In this document: piece after piece, positions 1-10,229 of the stretch
How the letters are laid out: each line of letters starts with the position of its first letter
Numbering within the stretch: the first letter of the stretch is position 1
DNA from: Undaria pinnatifida
Taxonomy: Eukaryota; Sar; Phaeophyceae; Laminariales; Alariaceae
Assembly: GCA_012845835.1 (NCBI GenBank)
Contig: JABAKD010000027.1
Location: 5,449,465 to 5,513,464, forward strand
Length of the DNA: 64,000 bases
Direction of reading: 5' to 3'
Translations under genes and position numbers: made by a program
The notes under the pieces: model-generated
Seen by the model: only the letters and a program-made list of their open reading frames with translations
What the model was told of the DNA's origin: nothing
The model's database searches: none

Positions 1-1283
1 TCTAGAATAAGTGGTCTTGATTCAGCTGTAAATCGCTGGCAGTGCCCCTTTGTTCCTTTGTTTGAGGGCGGCTGGAACGCTGATAGGCTGTTCGCTCCTA
101 TGATTGTTGCGGAATGATGAACACATTCATTGTTTTAGACCACTGCAAACATCTTCTATTCCTTGGTTGACTAACCGACCGGAATATAGTTCACGTTTGA
201 TGATTCTATTATTGTGAGCTATTAATAGTACGTTAAACTTGCATAAATATGCAGAAGCACGTGTAGTGTCAGAGCAGGATTTTTCGTGTCCGCTCATTTT
301 GTGTTCGCCCCTTGGGTATTTTAGCAAGATGAGTTTGCTCCACGCAAAACATTTTTCCCAGCATTTATCATTGTTGCTGCATGTATGTCCGTTACGGAGT
401 TTTTAGCATGAAACGTAGAGTGAGAAAGTGTTAACCTAACGGGAGGAGGTGTTAGAGATGCTGCTTGTCAGTAACCATCATGTCGTTACTTGATAACACT
501 TGAAGTCATCTGGTATACATTGCAAGTTGCTAGCACGACAGACCGTTTTCAGTCTGGTAGTTGTCGTTTATCGATGCAATACGTAACAAGCACAAGTAAG
601 TCTCAGCAGCAATATCTTGGATACATGATACACAGCAGTTTACAGGCTAATCATATCCAGATACCTGGTACATGTAGTCCGTACTGGTACACGTTGAGAG
701 GGACAGTCTTCGGTATCCCTATTGTAACTGGTAGCAAGATATTTAAGATACGAGCTGTTGCTAAAGTAAGAAGATAGGCTACGTAGGGTCATATGATCAC
801 ATAGCCTGAGATACGAGTCGTTAAACAACAAGGCTGTAGGATCTCGTATTGGGGTCTTTTGCTTCTTGGGGTCATAGCTTGTTTTTTGTTTTTTTTTGGT
901 ACCCTGAAATTTTATCGGTTAGTACCGTTATTCGAGGGTCCATTTCAAGGGTCTTTTTTTCTCTTTGTTTGCAACGGGTTTTGAGGGTCCTTGTCTATGA
1001 GCTACGAGCGACGCACAGGCGCATCGCCCGCATGTGCTCTCTCCTTTTTGCTTGCCATCAGCTCTCATCTGCTAAGCAAACTAATCATCAATCAACATAT
1101 CGGCCTGGGGTCACCGAACAACATCTTCTCTGCTGGAGCTTTCTGCTCTCACAGGCTCACCTAACCGTGGCCTTCGTTTGCCTAATATATATAGGCTGTG
1201 TCTTCATCGGGTCATCCGAAAGCGAGCCTACGAGCGTACACCAGCTAAGAGCTGATACACGCCACATGCTATCTCATATATAA
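1..1283. other. Intergenic DNA, no gene recognised
   Basis: Open frames here (up to 144 codons at 849-1283, plus strand) show no recognisable domain, no repeat structure and low-complexity T-rich composition around 880-970. I see no RNA gene, no clear promoter and no transposon terminus before the SINE heads near 1,290. Confidence 0.4.
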
Positions 1284-1292
1284 GAGGGTTCA

Positions 1293-1328
1293 ATAGTGTA
1301 ACCCCACTAGACCACCGGGGCGACCGGC
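1293..1328 (-). repeat. tRNA-like SINE head fragment
   Basis: Read on the minus strand this segment has GGTGGTCTAGTGG, the Pol III A-box region of a tRNA-type head, preceded by CCGGTCGCCCC as in the SINE heads at 25,562 and 30,507. It lies head-to-head with the plus-strand SINE starting at about 1,338. No B box follows in this copy, so it is a fragment. Confidence 0.45.
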
Positions 1329-1337
1329 TCTATATCA

Positions 1338-1640
1338 CTCACTGCCCCGGTGGCGTATCAGGTTATATCCTCGAGCCTGGTATAGGTCAGCTCCGTGAGC
1401 TAAAATCCGCTTGAGTGCGTACTCGTATAATTTTTTACCTGGTGCACCAAATGACTTGCGGAAAGCGCGAGAGCGTGAGTTAGCAGCACTCGATGAAAAA
1501 TCACCGATCAGTGGGTGCTGAACCCCATGCGCCAAAAAAAAAGGAGGCAATAACCGGGGGTGGGGAAGGGAAGGACGACACCTGTGACCACGGCTTGTAT
1601 GTCCAGAAGCTGGAAAGTAGAAGTGTGCCCAAAAAAAAAG
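1338..1640 (+). mobile_element. tRNA-derived SINE, copy 1
   Basis: The head contains an A-box-like GGCGTATCAGG, a degenerate B-box region, then a body shared with copies near 9,290, 25,700, 29,350, 30,350 and 31,450: GCGGAAAGCGCGAGAG, then GTGGGTGCTGAACCCC, then ACCTGTGACCACGGCTTGT, then AGCTGGAAAGTAGAAGTG. It ends in an A-rich tail at about 1,630. A tRNA-type head, unique body and A tail define a SINE. Mobilisation by a LINE such as the one at 16.8-20.5 kb is inference. Confidence 0.65.
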
Positions 1641-1649
1641 CACTAGAAG

Positions 1650-2090
1650 AAATGATCGATCAGCAATCAGCAGTAATAAGGAGCACGTTCAGTACGAAGC
1701 AACACAAACTTACTTGTCAGTTACGTACCAACACTCGACCGCTTGCACTTGACCGGCAAACGACCACAGCAACGGAGTCAGGGACCACAGCAACAACAAA
1801 GCACGCCATCCTACTGTCCACTTACCACCACCTTCCAGTGGCGCAGCTCAACAACAGGAGGAGCTTGCATAATACAACCCTCGAGGCCCCGGGGACGCAG
1901 CCACTCGCAATGCTGCTGTGTGGCTTTTCCTGGCGCAGTAATCGTAATCACTACTACCTCCTCCTCGTTTAGTCTTATGCGTGCGCGTGCGACGTCTAAA
2001 TCCATGTATGTACGTGTACCTACCGAAATTCAATAAACAAATGCACTACTATGATTCTTACCGCAGTACCATGGGGATTTTTTTTGCAGT
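1650..2090. other. Intergenic DNA, no gene recognised
   Basis: Only short overlapping open frames rich in Gln, Thr and Ser on both strands (1,493-2,036). They have no recognisable domain and overlap the SINE tail; I regard them as chance frames. Confidence 0.35.
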
Positions 2091-2092
2091 AA

Positions 2093-2108
2093 TATTATTG
2101 TTATTGTT

Positions 2109-2174
<66 letters not shown>

Positions 2175-2258
2175 ATTGTTGTTGTTGCTGTTGTTGTTCT
2201 TATTACCATTATTATCATTATCATTATTATTATCATTATTATTAGTATTGCCCTCCGA
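2093..2258. repeat. TTG/ATT trinucleotide microsatellite
   Basis: About 165 bases of TTG repeats grading into ATT/ATC triplets. It opens a poly-leucine frame on plus and a poly-threonine frame on minus; neither is credible as a gene. Confidence 0.9.
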
Positions 2259-2270
2259 AAATATAGCGTA

Positions 2271-2740
2271 GATGCCGTTCCGATGTAAATCGAATATCCT
2301 TCCATAAAGTAGCAGTAGTACCTAGTATGAAGTCGAATGATCGCACCATAATGCAGTGGTATCTTCCGCCAACCAATTGCCCATTTCCTTTCCCCACATC
2401 TTCTCCTTCTATCTACTATTTCCTTTCCCTATAAATGTTTTAGCTGAGGGTCTACCTTAGTCCTCATCAACATTGCCACCCCAGGCCAGTGGCCGTGGTC
2501 CTCCCGGTTCTTCCTCCCTTCCCCTCGTGGCCTGACGATCCCTCAGAGATAGCCTATATCGATGAACTTTGCGCAAAATCGCGACCTGAGTAGTCACAGA
2601 GATTATTTGGAATAGTCGCTCCTTGCACACACGCCGTAATATTATTGTTTTAGCACGAAATATGACGCCAATTTGTAAATAATGTCTTTCCGAGTTTTAT
2701 TGTATCAACCTCTCCATAAATCAAGATCCGAAGAATAACT
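2271..2740. other. Intergenic DNA, nothing recognised
   Basis: Pyrimidine-rich stretch at 2,380-2,530 with no long reading frame and no recognisable element ends. Confidence 0.35.
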
Positions 2741-2879
2741 GGAGAGTACCGTTCAAAATACAAAATTTGCGCGCTTCTCGGTTGGACGGCGGACTTGGAA
2801 CAAAGTGATTTTACCGAGAAATGTTACAGCACTGCCCACTGAGCTATACTTAATCACTTGCCTCAGTAGCTCAATGGGT

Positions 2880-3037
2880 AGTGCTACTACATATATATAT
2901 GCTAAACTATCAAAGTAACCATTCATAATGTTGTCAGTGCGCACGCTTGAAAAATACATATATGAAGTCGGTTAGAATCGATCTCACGACACATAGCACT
3001 ACCCACTGTCACTTGACTCAGCAACACTCACAGTGAG
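2880..3037 (-). mobile_element. Second tRNA-derived SINE family, copy 1
   Basis: On the minus strand this has AGTGGGTAGTGCTATG followed by GTCGTGAGATCGATTCTAAC, an A-box and a B-box-like pair at tRNA spacing, then a body ending with GCGTGCGCACTGACAAC and GTTAC. The copy at 3,165-3,305 has the same order. Plus-strand A-box-like words at about 2,838 and 2,863 suggest further broken heads alongside. Confidence 0.5.
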
Positions 3038-3164
3038 TGGGTTATGCAAAAAACAACCAAATATGTTCTCCAGTTCGTTAATTAATTATCGCCGACTTCG
3101 TAAGAGCGATCTCCGGAGCTATCCCCTCTCCACGTACTACAGTTAGTAGTACTCAGGAGAACAC

Positions 3165-3305
3165 TAAAACTGTCATAACCATTCGTAACGTCTCCAGCGC
3201 GCACGCTCGTGAATACCAAATATAATCTGGGTGAGAATCGTACTCGCGACACATCCTTCGTTGGTTATATAGCACTATACCCACTGAACCGAAAGGAAAC
3301 GACAC
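3165..3305 (-). mobile_element. Second tRNA-derived SINE family, copy 2
   Basis: Minus strand: GGTTCAGTGGGTATAGTGCT (A-box region), then GTGTCGCGAGTACGATTCTC (B-box region), then a body with TTCACGAGCGTGCGCGCTGG and ACGAATGGTTATGACAG. It aligns by eye with copy 1 through head and body. Confidence 0.55.
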
Positions 3306-3506
3306 ACAGCAGTAGTAGTAGCTACGATAGGGCAAGCGCTTGGAGGCGGCCATGAAAAAAGCATCGTCGGGAAGCAATTTAGATGCCAATTTGGAAATTT
3401 CGCCAATTGGAAATGTTGTCCCTTATTTATTCGTTCCAGCTTTACTTATGCCAAGATCCAAGAAAAGCTCGGGCGTATACCGCCTAAAATACAGAAAAAA
3501 AGCGCA

Positions 3507-3709
3507 CTTCTGGCTTGTCTCGCTCAGCGTCTATCCGCGTTCACGTCGAGGTGCGGAACGGATACGGCAGGGCGAGGGGCGCTTGAGCCGCCCCCCGAAG
3601 ACGGCGCTCGAACGAAGCTATTTGACAGAGAATTCCAGTTCTGAGAATCGCATACTGAGGCCGAGACGAAAGAAAATTCCTGACCGAACCCCCGAAAAAA
3701 AAGAATGGA
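3507..3709 (+). repeat. 200-bp dispersed repeat, copy 1
   Basis: About 200 bases shared at roughly 80% by eye with 8,837-9,035, beginning near TGGCTTGTCTCGCTC and including TCCGCGTTCACGTCGAGGTG and TGAGCCGCCCCCCG. In both copies the plus-strand frame stays open and reads SRRGAER, QGEGRLSRPP and TENSSS. It could be a fragment of a transposon coding region. No family is recognised. Confidence 0.55.
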
Positions 3710-3717
3710 GGGCTCCG

Positions 3718-4700
3718 CATGGGCGCCGGCATCTGCGCCCATGCTTCGGGTAGGGCAGGGCAGCACTTCCACGAGGAAAAACGAAAAAAAGTTGCAGCTG
3801 TTCGATTCGACATTATTGAACTTCAACTTAATGCCAAGAGTTTAATACAAATATGAGCTTCTAAAGATCATAACTTGGCATTCGATGGCGCCCATTCTTT
3901 GGGTAAGGAAGGGTAGCACTCGACGAAATAAGTTGTTATAAAAAAAAAATGAACTTTAAGGTAATGCCGAGAGCTTAATACGAACATGAGGTTCTGAAGG
4001 TTGCTTTGGTGGAAGGAAAATATATAAAGAAAGAAAGCAAGCACAGGCGAAACACACTGTTCTTAAAATCGCCGCCAAGTAAACGTTGGCCAGAAATGCC
4101 GAAAGGAAAATTGAAGACCTGCTTCGCTTCGAGGCTTCGAGGCGAAACAAAAGAGGACATGGCCAATAAAAAAGGTATTGGACGGAATGGTTCAAAATGT
4201 CTAATTTACGGAAGGGAAAAAGGAAGGCGCCGTTGATTACGACTTGGAAAAATTCCTCGGTGTTTACTCCCACAGTAGACGAAGAACTTACTATGATAGG
4301 TCCTTCGTGTTTGCTTCCAAAAAATACGAAGAACTCACTCACAGAGGAAGAACTAAAGACGACATTGCATGCCTTGATTCAATTAGCTACTTCAATGTAC
4401 GCGGCACTTACACTGGTGAAGATATACAAAAACGAATTATGCAGACATAGCACAAGTCAAACAAAATAATCCGTATGACAGATCAGTATTTGATCTTACC
4501 ATAGTCACAAAACAGCTCTCAGACTCGGCGTGAGATGTACGATGGGTCCTGCGGGCTTACTTGCACAATGTACGAAGAACTCACTTGAGAGGAGCCCTAA
4601 AGAGGAAATAGAATGCCCTCGATTGACGTGCAGACCAAGCACGCTCAAAATGATGAGCACTTCAACAGCACCAAACGCAATAATATAAAAAGGGGAATTA
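3718..4700. repeat. Degenerate tandem duplications
   Basis: Two pairs of diverged direct repeats. 3,718-3,875 resembles 3,890-4,005 (both have a GCGCC..TTCGGG/TTTGGG start and TTAATGCC.AGAG.TTAATAC). 4,270-4,440 resembles 4,510-4,680 (both have ACGAAGAACTCACT and a GAGGA.G...TAAAGA segment). Overlapping frames of up to 128 codons are not conserved between copies, so I do not call genes. Confidence 0.45.
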
Positions 4701-5329
4701 GAGCGATCTACCACTGGTATAACACGCGTTCTTCTGGACGTATCATGGTCGTCTTGCAGCCTTTCTAATCTTCCTGCATCGCATTCTTCACTCGCACTTT
4801 CCCGTATTTTGTTCGTTCAAGCCCTGCGGGCATCAAGCAAAACAACCGCGATTTGGCTAGTTTTACTTGCATGATATAGGTCGAGCGAAAAACCTTGGCC
4901 TGTTGGGTCAAAGCCTACTAACTCTAAGATCGCAATTATTTGCGCGGTCGCAATTCGGCTGGCCATTTGCATCATGCAGTTATCTAGAGATTTTTTTATT
5001 TGGGTGTGAAGGGTGTCCGCCTAATTTTGCTTCCTGATAAAGTTGTATCCCCGCCTTCGTTGCCGGCCGTATGGAACTTTTCACAGATGTCGCAGTACGC
5101 ACATTCATCTACGAAAAGCACGTCAACGCTCACGCGTTGTTTGTTTATTTTTTTTGTAGTTTGTCCGTCGTTGTTGTACGTTGTTGTTGCCGCGTATCCT
5201 ATTAGAGATATCTAAACCTCGGAGATATCGCGATATTATTGATCGTTTAGAGCCGAATGATGTGCGTCTGGAGTTTTAGACGACCCCGGGCTGTTGGGAT
5301 ATTTTCGCCATACGTGATCCGCACATACC
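4701..5329. other. Intergenic DNA, no gene recognised
   Basis: No supported reading frame. The 12-bp palindrome ATATCGCGATAT occurs near 5,224 and again near 7,001, and related words lie in the quasi-palindrome at 5,330. Confidence 0.3.
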
Positions 5330-5371
5330 AAAATATCGCGTAGGTGGGAATTCCTACCTTCGCGATATTTT
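5330..5371. repeat. 42-bp quasi-palindrome
   Basis: Centred on GAATTC, with arms beginning AAAATATCGCG and ending CGCGATATTTT. By eye only two positions per arm mismatch. It could extrude a cruciform or be a fold-back remnant. Confidence 0.7.
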
Positions 5372-5438
5372 GCGATTATTTTTGGAGGAAAGATGCGGTT
5401 TACTTGTTCTTCGTGCCTGGGAGAGACCCACCTGCAGC

Positions 5439-5709
5439 TGTGAAATTAATAGGTGGGGGACACAGAGTGCCCCCTGCAGGTCTGCCAATTGAGCAGGTCT
5501 TCGGAGAGTACTCACTTTCGTTCCTTCGTAGAGATGTAGCTTTATTCGTTTCCACCAGAGCCCGGGATAGCTTCTGAGATCGGAGGCGCGTGCCTCCGAT
5601 CTAATTCCTAACTTCCCCGAATATAAACCGCCAACCTCATCATACGAAACCCATCCAAAATGATCTCAAATTCGGATACCTACAGGCCTTTCGAGGCCGT
5701 ATCTTAACA
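5439..5709 (-). repeat. TRIM 1 3' LTR (left copy)
   Basis: 271-bp terminal repeat, near-identical to 6,144-6,414. It contains a perfect hairpin at 5,577-5,602 (11-bp arms AGATCGGAGGC, 4-base loop) and a short GGCCT-TTCG-AGGCC hairpin near 5,690, both kept in the other LTR. Confidence 0.85.
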
Positions 5710-5856
5710 CTAGCCCACCCTGATGAGTCGCATATGCAGAAATATGGGAGATTCGGGGAAACTCCGGTTCTACGAACTAGACCATGAGTCGAAGATGCGG
5801 CTCCTCAAAACCCACTCCCACACCTCTAACCGTCTGGCTACGGAGCCAGGAACACG

Positions 5857-5940
5857 CGTTAAGGAATTAGTGGGGTATTAGTCCGTTTGACCACTTGCAA
5901 CTGGTTAACCAATAGCTTACCCAAACTAAGCCTTGTAACA
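5857..5940 (-). repeat. Internal 84-bp LTR of TRIM 2 type
   Basis: Matches the 84-bp LTRs at 58,404 and 58,692 almost base for base and ends GTAACA. On the minus strand it is preceded by the same polypurine tract CAGGGGGGGAGAG (5,941-5,953). Its presence inside TRIM 1 marks recombination or nesting of two subfamilies. Confidence 0.8.
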
Positions 5941-6123
5941 CTCTCCCCCCCTGAAACGGCGGGATAGCAGGTCGGCCGGATATACGGGCGGACCTGTCAA
6001 TATATCCAAGCCGTTTCATTCCCTGGGGTACCAGGAAGAGTATTTTTCAAGTTCGCCATGGGGAAATCTGAAAAAGTTTATTATGGTGGATGTGGGGATC
6101 GAACCCACGACCCTAAAACCCAT

Positions 6124-6141
6124 GGTCTGTCGACGACGCCA
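6124..6141 (-). other. Putative primer-binding site of TRIM 1
   Basis: Minus strand TGGCGTCGTCGACAGACC, two bases (AA) inside the 5' LTR. It starts with TGG, the complement of a tRNA CCA end. The same site occupies the same place in TRIM 2. The cognate tRNA was not identified. Confidence 0.6.
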
Positions 6142-6143
6142 TT

Positions 6144-6414
6144 TGTTAAGTTAATAGGTGGGGGACACAGAGTGCCCCCTGCAGGTCTGCCAATTGAGCA
6201 GGTCTTCGGAGAGTACTCACTTTCGTTCCTTCGTAGAGATGTAGCTTTATTCGTTTCCACCAGAGCCCGGGATAGCTTCTGAGATCGGAGGCGCGTGCCT
6301 CCGATCTAATTCCTAACTTCCCCGAATATAAACCGCCAACCTCATCATACGAAACCCATCCAAAATGATCTCAAATTCGGATACCTACAGGCCTTTCGAG
6401 GCCGTATCTTAACA
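6144..6414 (-). repeat. TRIM 1 5' LTR (right copy)
   Basis: 271-bp terminal repeat with terminal inverted words TGTTAAG and CTTAACA, equal in length to the left copy. The hairpin is at 6,282-6,307. Confidence 0.85.
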
Positions 6415-7070
6415 CAGCCACATGGCCAGCACGCACAAAGCACATGACTGCCCAACAGCACACACAACCAACCGCTGCACGTATGAAGCCTCCAGCGCGG
6501 CACCATGAATAACGAACGACCGCGACGGCTGGATTAGCCCTTTGACAGACCGGCGCCCCTGCTCTCGAGCCCGGGCAACATGTGTGTCTGTTGCTTGGTT
6601 TCAGCTGATGAGGGCACACCACAGCAGTAGCTAGCTGGAGCACAGCAGTCAGTTATTCCTCTGTTGTGTCAACCCCCTTGCCTGCGTTCGTTCCTCGGCA
6701 TCGATCGCTTTTTGATTGTGTCTATTCCCAAGCTACCCCAACAGTAACCACGTGAAGCAAAACTCAAAGCACGACCCATCGCGGCTTCCGCGCGTTTCTT
6801 CTGTGGCGGGCAGTTGTTGCAGGCAACGTTATCTGACCCATGCCGTGCATGCCTCGTCTCACACCCCTGGCAGCTGTTACCCTACGCTGCTCTGGGTCTC
6901 GGACGGGACGGGGCAAAAAACCTTGCTTCGTCTCGTCTCGAGTCTTGCGCCCTTGATGGCTCCATATTCAGTTTTAGACAGCACAAAGTGCCCACACAAA
7001 TATCGCGATATAGAATAAAGCGACAAATACCTAAATATCAGGGTACGCGAAATTTTAGATATAATGAATA
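6415..7070. other. Intergenic DNA, no gene recognised
   Basis: Short frames on both strands without recognisable domains. ATATCGCGATAT near 7,001 repeats the palindrome at 5,224. Confidence 0.3.
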
Positions 7071-7079
7071 ATAATGAAC

Positions 7080-7480
7080 GACCGCGATGGCAGAGCACGG
7101 CAAAGCACAGCGCTTCGCTCTGCTGAGCTAGCGCTGCGCTGCGGTGCGCTGCTGAGCTGAGCTGCAGGGCATCGCAGGGCACTGCACGGCGCTTCGTTGC
7201 TGTGAGCTATAAAAGCGCTGCGATGGGGTGCTGGGCGGTGTGGAGCTGATGAGCCAAGCCCAGATCTCAGCTGATGAAACTTCTTCAAGTACAAAGCAAA
7301 TGGTGGGAATCAAAGAAAAGCTAAAGCTGGACCGTTCCGCAACTAATGCACAGGCGGCATTTACTCTACAACCACCCCAACTTTACTCTACAACCACCCC
7401 AACACCTCCGTTTACCTTAGGCGCTCCCCAAGTCTACTGGGTTTCGGGTTTCTTCGGCGTTTTGTCCACAACCACCCCAA
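7080..7480. repeat. Low-complexity GCTG/GCGC and CAACCACCCC repeats
   Basis: 7,085-7,225 is a degenerate run of GC-rich words (GAGCTGAGCTG, GCGCTGCG, GCACTGCACGG). 7,365-7,480 contains CAACCACCCCAAC three times. Antisense frames across the first block are Ala/Ser-rich and not credible as genes. Confidence 0.55.
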
Positions 7481-8836
7481 CATGATTTCATTAGCGGCAA
7501 ATAAATGGGCAATCTTTCAGTGGGGGTGCACGAGGCCAAGGAAAAAAAGAGGAAACAAATTTCGGGGGTCTACTGGCGAGTCTGCCACCAGAAAGAAATG
7601 TCACGTGGTTTTTCGACGGTCTACAGCAGTACTACGAACGACTTCCGATACACCCACCGAAGCACGGACTACCGGCCAATTACGCGATCTACAGCTGGCC
7701 GTGGTTGTCACGTGTCTCTGTGTTGGGGGCACCTGTGCCCTGCCTCTTGTTCGCTCTTGTTTATGTAAACATGCGGTGTGCTCGATGGTCTCACGGCAGC
7801 AGCACACCAGAACGTCCGCTCTTACGACGTATCATTCTTACAGGAAATGTAATATATTTTTCTTCATCAATATGAACATAAAAATGTTGTTATATATTGG
7901 ACAGAGTGATGCGAGTACGACTAAACTTGCCAACGGCACTCGTACTGCACTTTGAGCTATCTGCTGTGGTTCTGGTTGCCACTAGTTGCTGCAGTATGTG
8001 CTAGAAGTTTCGCCCTTCGGCTACTGCTGCTACACCTGCTGTTGTGTGCTTGCCAATGGCGTCAGTTGGCGTTCACGCTCGTCGTACATACTGCTGTTCT
8101 CAGCATGTACGTACGGGTTTCCTCGTACCTAAACCGTACGACGAGCTAAAAACAGAATGAAGGTGACATGGAATGGCATGAACGATGGCCACATTGAAGC
8201 GAGCACAGCGGGATAGTTCGCTGCGGATCAACCGCACTCGTTCATGCATACAGCAGAGGCTGCCCGAGTGTCAGCGGCCGTCCTAAAGCCAGCGCCAAAG
8301 GCCGAAGAGACGGCTCTACCTGCTTGGTTTCGTCTCGAGATTCTCGTTACGCGTGAAAATATCATGACTTGGGAGCTATTTTGTCACGAAACGTCTTGCC
8401 GTCGGTAATTTGTGTCACAAAGTTGTTGGATATCGTCGGTAATTTGTGTCACGTTATTGGTGAGCCCACACTAAAAAATTGCCTTTGTAGGAAGTTCAAC
8501 TTACTAGACCAGAAGGAAGAAAAATCCTGAAAAAGTTTAAAATCGTGTCGGCCGCGCAGAAAAACCAAATTTGCAGGAAGCAGCTGAAAGGTCAAGAAAC
8601 AACTGGCAAAACGAGCAGGAACAAAACAATAAAGGCCGAGCAAGAAACCAAACGAAATAGTCAAACAGTACAGCAAAGAAACAAACGCTCGAGAGTATGC
8701 CACCGCAAATTTCCAAACATTATCAAATACCTTTTGGAAATGATGCCAATTATGTAGACCATCCAGGCGCTGCAGACATTAAGATTCAACCAAAGTCTCC
8801 GAAATTCCTCCTCGACATGCGGTATTTTTGCAACTT
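7481..8836. other. Intergenic DNA, no gene recognised
   Basis: Several open frames of 60-157 codons overlap on both strands without domains. GTCGGTAATTTGTGTCAC occurs twice (about 8,402 and 8,434), a short direct repeat. Confidence 0.3.
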
Positions 8837-9035
8837 CTCGCTTGTCTCGCTCGGCATCCGTCCGCGTTCACGTCGAGGTGCGGAACGGACACGGCAGGGC
8901 GAGGGACGTTTGAGCCGCCCCCCGGAGGCGGCGCTCGAACGAAGCTATTCCACCGAGAATTCCAGTTCCGCGAATCGCATACTTGGGCGGAGACAAGAAA
9001 AAAATCCTGACCAAATCCCTGACACCAAAGAATGA
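8837..9035 (+). repeat. 200-bp dispersed repeat, copy 2
   Basis: Second copy of the unit at 3,507-3,709. The open frame runs from before the repeat to a TGA at about 9,035. Confidence 0.55.
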
Positions 9036-9104
9036 TTTTATATATATATGTATACTTGAAATAGCGTAGTTCCGCTGAAGAAACGTTTTTTATAGAATCT
9101 AGAT

Positions 9105-9495
9105 TTGTTTACTCGAACGCCGGCAGTAACACACGAGAAAACGTTCGCAGTGGGTGGCCTCGAAACCACTAAGAAGGCCGATTTCGCTGGTTCGCCCCCC
9201 CCCCCCAACGGTGGCCTCGAAACCACTAAGAAGGCCGATTTCGCTGGTTCGCCCCCCCGCATATTCGTACTCGCAGCAATTTTTTCGTGCAAAACTTGGC
9301 TCGCGGAAAGCGCGAGACTATGGGTTAGCAAAATTCTATGAAAATTAACGAGCGTTGGGGATGCTGAACCCCGTGCGCGATGAAAAGAAAGGCACGTACC
9401 GGGTGGGGGAAAGGGATGACACCCTTTGTGACCATGGCTTGTCCAAAAGCTCTGGAATAAACGTGACAAAAAATCAAACAAAATGTAACCGGTAC
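9105..9495 (+). mobile_element. tRNA-derived SINE, copy 2, with 57-bp duplication
   Basis: The body shares GCGGAAAGCGCGAGA, GGATGCTGAACCCCGTGCGC, GGCACGTACCGGGTGGG and TGTGACCATGGCTTGTCCA with SINE copy 1 and ends in an A-rich tail near 9,475. The head holds a 57-bp unit repeated in tandem (9,153 and 9,210, each starting GGTGGCCTCGAAACC and ending in a poly-C run), which has replaced the usual tRNA region. Confidence 0.6.
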
Positions 9496-9499
9496 AAGT

Positions 9500-10200
9500 A
9501 CATTGTATATATATTTGTTTTGCATGAAAATTAATTGAAAATTCGACAGAAGTCTGAAGCTCTGAAACGGATTCGCATAAGAAACGGCCTTACGAAATTA
9601 GGCCATTATGGGTATACGTAGGCTAGGATGATTCAACTCTCTTGGCATTACTTTGCATAAAAATGTGCGCGCTGCACGTATCGCTGTTTTTAATCGAGCA
9701 ATTCGAATTGCTTCCCTTCGCTACCCATCCATGCGGAGCCCCTCCTTGTAGCAGTATTAATAGTAGTAGATGCCGTCGACGCCAATAAGGGTTGGTTCTC
9801 GAGAACGCCGCAGGGAGGTGTGAATCTCCAATGCTGTGTGTACAAGCGCCCCTCTCAGGCAACGGTCCCAGAATGTGGGCGGTGTTGACGATCACCGGAC
9901 GAGTAGAAGTGCTCGTTAAAGAGACATAATCTCAGATTGAGATGGGGACAGAAGGAAGAGTGAGAGGTGTGCGAGGGCGTGCCCTTGTACTCCTCTCGGA
10001 TAAAAGCAACGGGCGACGAGCTGAGGAAGCGTCTGGGGAGACGTCTTGAGGTTCCTCGGAATGTTGTACCCTTCCTTGTGGCTCGGAGCGTTGGCGATAA
10101 CGACATCGCTCCGAAAGACGATCTTTCTAGGAGAACGTGCGGAACTTCCCCAAAGGTTCTATGATTTGTGTCCAGACGCAAGTAGGCAGGTTGGGTTCAG
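9500..10200. other. Intergenic DNA, no gene recognised
   Basis: Frames of 65-108 codons on opposite strands overlap between 9,855 and 10,181 and have no recognisable domain. Confidence 0.3.
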
Positions 10201-10229
10201 AGCATTGTGACCCACATAGAACATAATAG

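Larger units (their letters stand above)
5439..6414 (-). mobile_element. TRIM 1, complete miniature LTR element
   Basis: A 976-bp element with 271-bp direct terminal repeats (5,439-5,709 and 6,144-6,414), each ending in CTTAACA and beginning TGT on the plus strand. The 4-bp word CAGC flanks both sides (5,435-5,438 and 6,415-6,418), fitting a target duplication. On the minus strand the right LTR is followed by AA and TGGCGTCGTCGACAGACC, a site of primer-binding form, and the left LTR is preceded by purine-rich CAGGGTGGGCTAG. There is no coding capacity. The interior also contains an 84-bp LTR of the TRIM 2 type (5,857-5,940) with its own polypurine tract, so the element is composite. LTR ends, PBS, PPT and target duplication together define a TRIM; it would depend on enzymes of an autonomous LTR element. 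Confidence 0.8.

Noticed and set aside
1981-2305. Poly-leucine and poly-threonine open frames
   Set aside because: Both come from the TTG/ATT microsatellite read on opposite strands.
6088-6141. Functional tRNA gene
   Set aside because: Good T arm but no matching 5' acceptor or regular D and anticodon arms; it is a tRNA-like block inside TRIM 1.
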